DNA of 64,000 nt from Microcoleus vaginatus PCC 9802 (lineage in GTDB: Bacteria; Cyanobacteriota; Cyanobacteriia; Cyanobacteriales; Microcoleaceae). The stretch spans positions 5,407,001-5,471,000 of the forward strand of contig CP031740.1 of NCBI GenBank assembly GCA_022701275.1, written 5' to 3'. Below are positions 61,444-64,000 of the stretch, one piece after another (position 1 is the first letter of the stretch; each line of letters begins with the position of its first letter). A model generated the notes under the pieces. That model was not told the origin of the DNA. It saw only the letters and a list, made by a program, of their open reading frames with translations, and did not search any database. The position numbers and the translations under genes are program-made.

Positions 61444-64000
61444 ATGAGCACTGAAGAATATATCCGGCAAGCGCAAATTTATTTGAACCGGGGTAAGTTA
61501 ACTGAGGCGATCGATTGTTGCAAAAGGGCGATCGAACTTCAACCGTTTTCGCCCTCGGCTTACACGACTTTAGGCGAAATTCTCGAAGCTCAAGGCGATC
61601 CGACGGCGGCAAGAGACGCTTTTGTGCAAGCTTTGGAGATTTCGCCGCAGTTTTTTCTGGCTCATGCTTATTTGGGTCAACTTTACAGCGACTATTCGTG
61701 GCTGGATGAGGCGGTTTTTCACTACCGACAAGCTCTGGATTTGAAACCAGATTGGGCGGAAGTTCATTATAACTTGGGAAATATTTTTCACAAGCAGGGT
61801 AATTTGTTGGGGGCGATCGACTGTTACCGAAATGCGATCGCCAAAAAACCGGATTATCTGGATGCTTTCTACAATCTGGCTGTGGTTTTAGATGAAAATA
61901 GTCAGCTCGAAGCGGCAATGGATACCTACCGACAGGTGATTGCTCTGAAGCCGGATTACGTGGAAGCTTACAGCAATCTGGGTGTGATTTTGCTCAAGGA
62001 CGATCGGGCTGCTGAGGCGATCGAGGTTTACCAGCGGGCGATGGAGATTAAGCCGGATTGGGCGACACTGCACAATAATTTGGGTCAAGCCTTGCTGGAC
62101 AAAAGTCCGGAAAGGGCGATCGCATCTTACCTCACAGCTATTGAGTTGGAGCCGGACATGGTTTTGGCTCACTACAATTTGGGGAAAGCGTGGCAATTAC
62201 AGGGGGAACATTCGGCGGCGGTTGCTTGTTTCGATCGCGCGATCGAGATCAATTCCGACTATATTTCGGGCTATACAGACGCCGGGTTTTCTTTGATGGT
62301 TTTGGGCAAAATTGCTGAAGCCATGCCTTATTTTGAGCGGGCAATAGCTCTGAAGCCTGATTTTGTTGAGGCTTACTGCCGCTTGGGAGACAGTCGCAGA
62401 GTTGCGGCGGTAGAAGATGATGAATTGTCAAGGGCGATCGCTGCGTGCGATCGATTTCTCACAGCACTAACTGGAAGGAACAGAGAAGACACCACACCAA
62501 TTTTGACAGGGATACACGGATTAATTATCGAGCATGAGTCTGATGTTGAAAGAACAGGGAAGAAGTCCGAGGGAAGGCACGACACGGATTTTGACACGGA
62601 TACACCGATAAATTCTCCACAACAGGGAAGAGGGAAGCAGGAAAAATTATCCATGCCCAATGCCCCATGCCCAATGCCCAATGCCCAATTACCAATTGCT
62701 GAAATTTGCGATAATTTAGCCGAAATTTACTTGCATTTGGGAAATGCTTTAACAGAGTACGGCGGACATGAATCTGCCGCCGCTTATTATCAAAAAGCTT
62801 TGCAAATTCAGCCACAGAATGCAGAGATTTACTGGCGGCTGGGAAATTCCTTAGCTCAGGAAAAGCGGTTCAGTGCAGCAATTGCAGTTTACCGCATGGC
62901 TTTGACGATTCAACCTGCTTTACCCCAGGTTTATTTTGAGTTGGCAAAACTGCTGGAAAAACAGGGGCGCTGGGAACGGGCGATTGATTATTATCAAAAG
63001 GTTTTAGATCTGCAAGTACACGGGTATGGGGAGCAGAAACAGTGGAAAAAAGAGAGTTTTATCTCGCCCGCTCACAATTCTCTAAAACCTCCTCACGGAA
63101 TTTATTTATCGAGTTGGGATTGGCTGGTTAATGCTAATTTGGATGCTGATAATTATGTGGAATTATTTTGGAAATCTCCACAAAAAGCAAGTGCAGAAAA
63201 TATTCCGAATTCCCAATTTGCGATCGCCAATTCCAAATTGGCAAATTCCGAGTGTGCCGGCTTAACTTGCGGGCTGTGTTTGCAGCGACTTTCTAAGTGG
63301 TTCGATCCTGTGCATTTGGGTTGGGGAGTTTGCCGTTTGTCCAACTCGCAACCGATACCTGTGGCGCAGCCAAAGACTTTTGTGGCCGCAATTCCCAACG
63401 GGCGAGTTTGGAGTGTTCCGCAGGAAAATTATTGGCTGATTTGCAAGGCGATAGCTGTAATTACTCCTGACAATTATTTGTTGGCTGATGTGTCGAGAGA
63501 TTATCCGGGGTTTTTACCTGGATGCGAAAAGCATGATGTTAGAAAACACAGCGTGTTTAAGTTAGAATCCTTCCCGTCTCTCAAGCAAATTGACGGCAGG
63601 GTGGCCGTGCTTTCGGGTTTGTCGGGAAATGTCTATTTTCACTGGATGGTTGATGTTTTGCCGAGGATAGAATTGCTGCGGCACAGCGGTAGGGATTTGG
63701 CGGAAATTGATTGGTTTTTGGTGAATAGTTGTCAGCACCAATTTCAGCGGGAAAGTCTGAGAATTTTGGGCATTCCTGAAGAAAAAGTCTTGGAGAGCGA
63801 TCGCTTGCCTCACATACAAGCAACCGAGTTGATTGTACCTTCTTTTGCGGGATATTTGGGCTGGCCTTCTGGGTGGGGGATGGATTTTTTGAGGCGGGAG
63901 TTTCTCAAGGGAATTCTACCTAGTTCGAGCTATCCAAAACGCATTTATATCAGCCGCAGCAAAGCAAGATATCGACGAGTTTTGAATGAGGAAGATGTGG
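61444..64000 (+). CDS. TPR-repeat protein with C-terminal GT61-like glycosyltransferase domain (partial)
   Basis: The frame is open from ATG 61444 to the window edge (852 codons). Residues about 1-345 form many TPRs (AIDCYRNAIAKKPDYLDAFY type units). More TPRs follow at about 420-530, and then a GT61/DUF563 region begins near residue 690 with VLSGLSGNVYFHWMVDVLPR and later YPKRIYISRSKARYRRV. Two linkers read like translated intergenic repeats: about 340-420 includes MPNAPCPMPNAQL, and about 585-600 includes PNSQFAIANSKLANSE. GT61 enzymes add sugars such as xylose or arabinose. The acceptor is unknown. The 3' end is missing. Confidence 0.85.
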   Translation, partial: MSTEEYIRQAQIYLNRGKLTEAIDCCKRAIELQPFSPSAYTTLGEILEAQGDPTAARDAFVQALEISPQFFLAHAYLGQLYSDYSWLDEAVFHYRQALDLKPDWAEVHYNLGNIFHKQGNLLGAIDCYRNAIAKKPDYLDAFYNLAVVLDENSQLEAAMDTYRQVIALKPDYVEAYSNLGVILLKDDRAAEAIEVYQRAMEIKPDWATLHNNLGQALLDKSPERAIASYLTAIELEPDMVLAHYNLGKAWQLQGEHSAAVACFDRAIEINSDYISGYTDAGFSLMVLGKIAEAMPYFERAIALKPDFVEAYCRLGDSRRVAAVEDDELSRAIAACDRFLTALTGRNREDTTPILTGIHGLIIEHESDVERTGKKSEGRHDTDFDTDTPINSPQQGRGKQEKLSMPNAPCPMPNAQLPIAEICDNLAEIYLHLGNALTEYGGHESAAAYYQKALQIQPQNAEIYWRLGNSLAQEKRFSAAIAVYRMALTIQPALPQVYFELAKLLEKQGRWERAIDYYQKVLDLQVHGYGEQKQWKKESFISPAHNSLKPPHGIYLSSWDWLVNANLDADNYVELFWKSPQKASAENIPNSQFAIANSKLANSECAGLTCGLCLQRLSKWFDPVHLGWGVCRLSNSQPIPVAQPKTFVAAIPNGRVWSVPQENYWLICKAIAVITPDNYLLADVSRDYPGFLPGCEKHDVRKHSVFKLESFPSLKQIDGRVAVLSGLSGNVYFHWMVDVLPRIELLRHSGRDLAEIDWFLVNSCQHQFQRESLRILGIPEEKVLESDRLPHIQATELIVPSFAGYLGWPSGWGMDFLRREFLKGILPSSSYPKRIYISRSKARYRRVLNEEDV

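Overview
The window comes from a cyanobacterium, most likely a filamentous non-heterocystous one of the Oscillatoria/Microcoleus type. This placement is an inference. It rests on many GCGATCGC (HIP1) octamers, on cyanobacterial genes (rpaA-type regulator, CURT1/CAAD protein, ferredoxin-thioredoxin reductase ftrC, CP43-like antenna, DUF1997, cyanobacterial rpsL-rpsG-fusA-tuf-rpsJ order) and on intergenic DNA full of short palindromic and heptad repeats (ATCTAAA, ATGCCCA, AAGAAACCSGGTTTCTT).

Layout. 1-0.95 kb: the start of a cNMP-binding-domain ABC exporter and an overlapping parvulin gene, an RTX-type secretion pair. 1.2-8.1 kb: a glycosylation island with a three-domain glycosyltransferase fusion, a relic of a GT2 gene, a methyltransferase-glycosyltransferase fusion and a GT-A-like protein. 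8.2-16.4 kb: mixed housekeeping (MOSC, quinol monooxygenase-like, lipoprotein, aroA, CURT1-like, D-lactate dehydrogenase, Kv-type channel). 16.6-19.1 kb: cbiM-cbiQ-cbiO cobalt/nickel ECF importer. 19.3-26.1 kb: an iron-flavoured stretch with a near-consensus Fur box, a multiply broken membrane gene, a ferritin-like protein, an FTR1 permease, rpaA, a half-length CP43-like antenna gene coupled to a small membrane protein, and a Fur/PerR regulator. 26.3-27.6 kb: an HD-type protein with an altered HD motif and a small protein of a three-member family. 28.0-34.3 kb: the str operon and a LON-domain gene. 34.5-42.3 kb: HEAT/PspA-like protein, pentapeptide protein, pheA, DUF1997, a cluster of three FHA-domain proteins with a PRC-barrel protein, and pgl. 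42.8-48.2 kb: a low-complexity membrane-anchored protein, lptA-lptB-lptF/G, DUF309 and ftrC. 48.5-55.7 kb: a cas6 gene split by one stop codon, two tandem DUF2079 membrane proteins, dxr, a phosphoribosyltransferase and a pentapeptide protein. 55.7-60.3 kb: a gene-poor, repeat-rich stretch with two more small paralogues, two other small membrane proteins, an IS630 transposase relic and four copies of a dispersed repeat. 60.3-64 kb: an RTX calcium-binding protein and a TPR-GT61 glycosyltransferase running off the edge.

How the genes fit together. The clearest physiological theme is iron: uptake (FTR1), storage (ferritin-like), regulation (Fur family) and a truncated chlorophyll-binding CP43 homologue whose promoter has a second Fur-like palindrome. 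Secretion (ABC/parvulin) and its likely RTX substrates, and glycosyltransferases at both ends, suggest cell-surface modification. The most unusual item is the half-CP43 gene (three helices, two of the expected chlorophyll-ligand histidines replaced) in ATGA overlap with a short membrane protein that I do not recognise.
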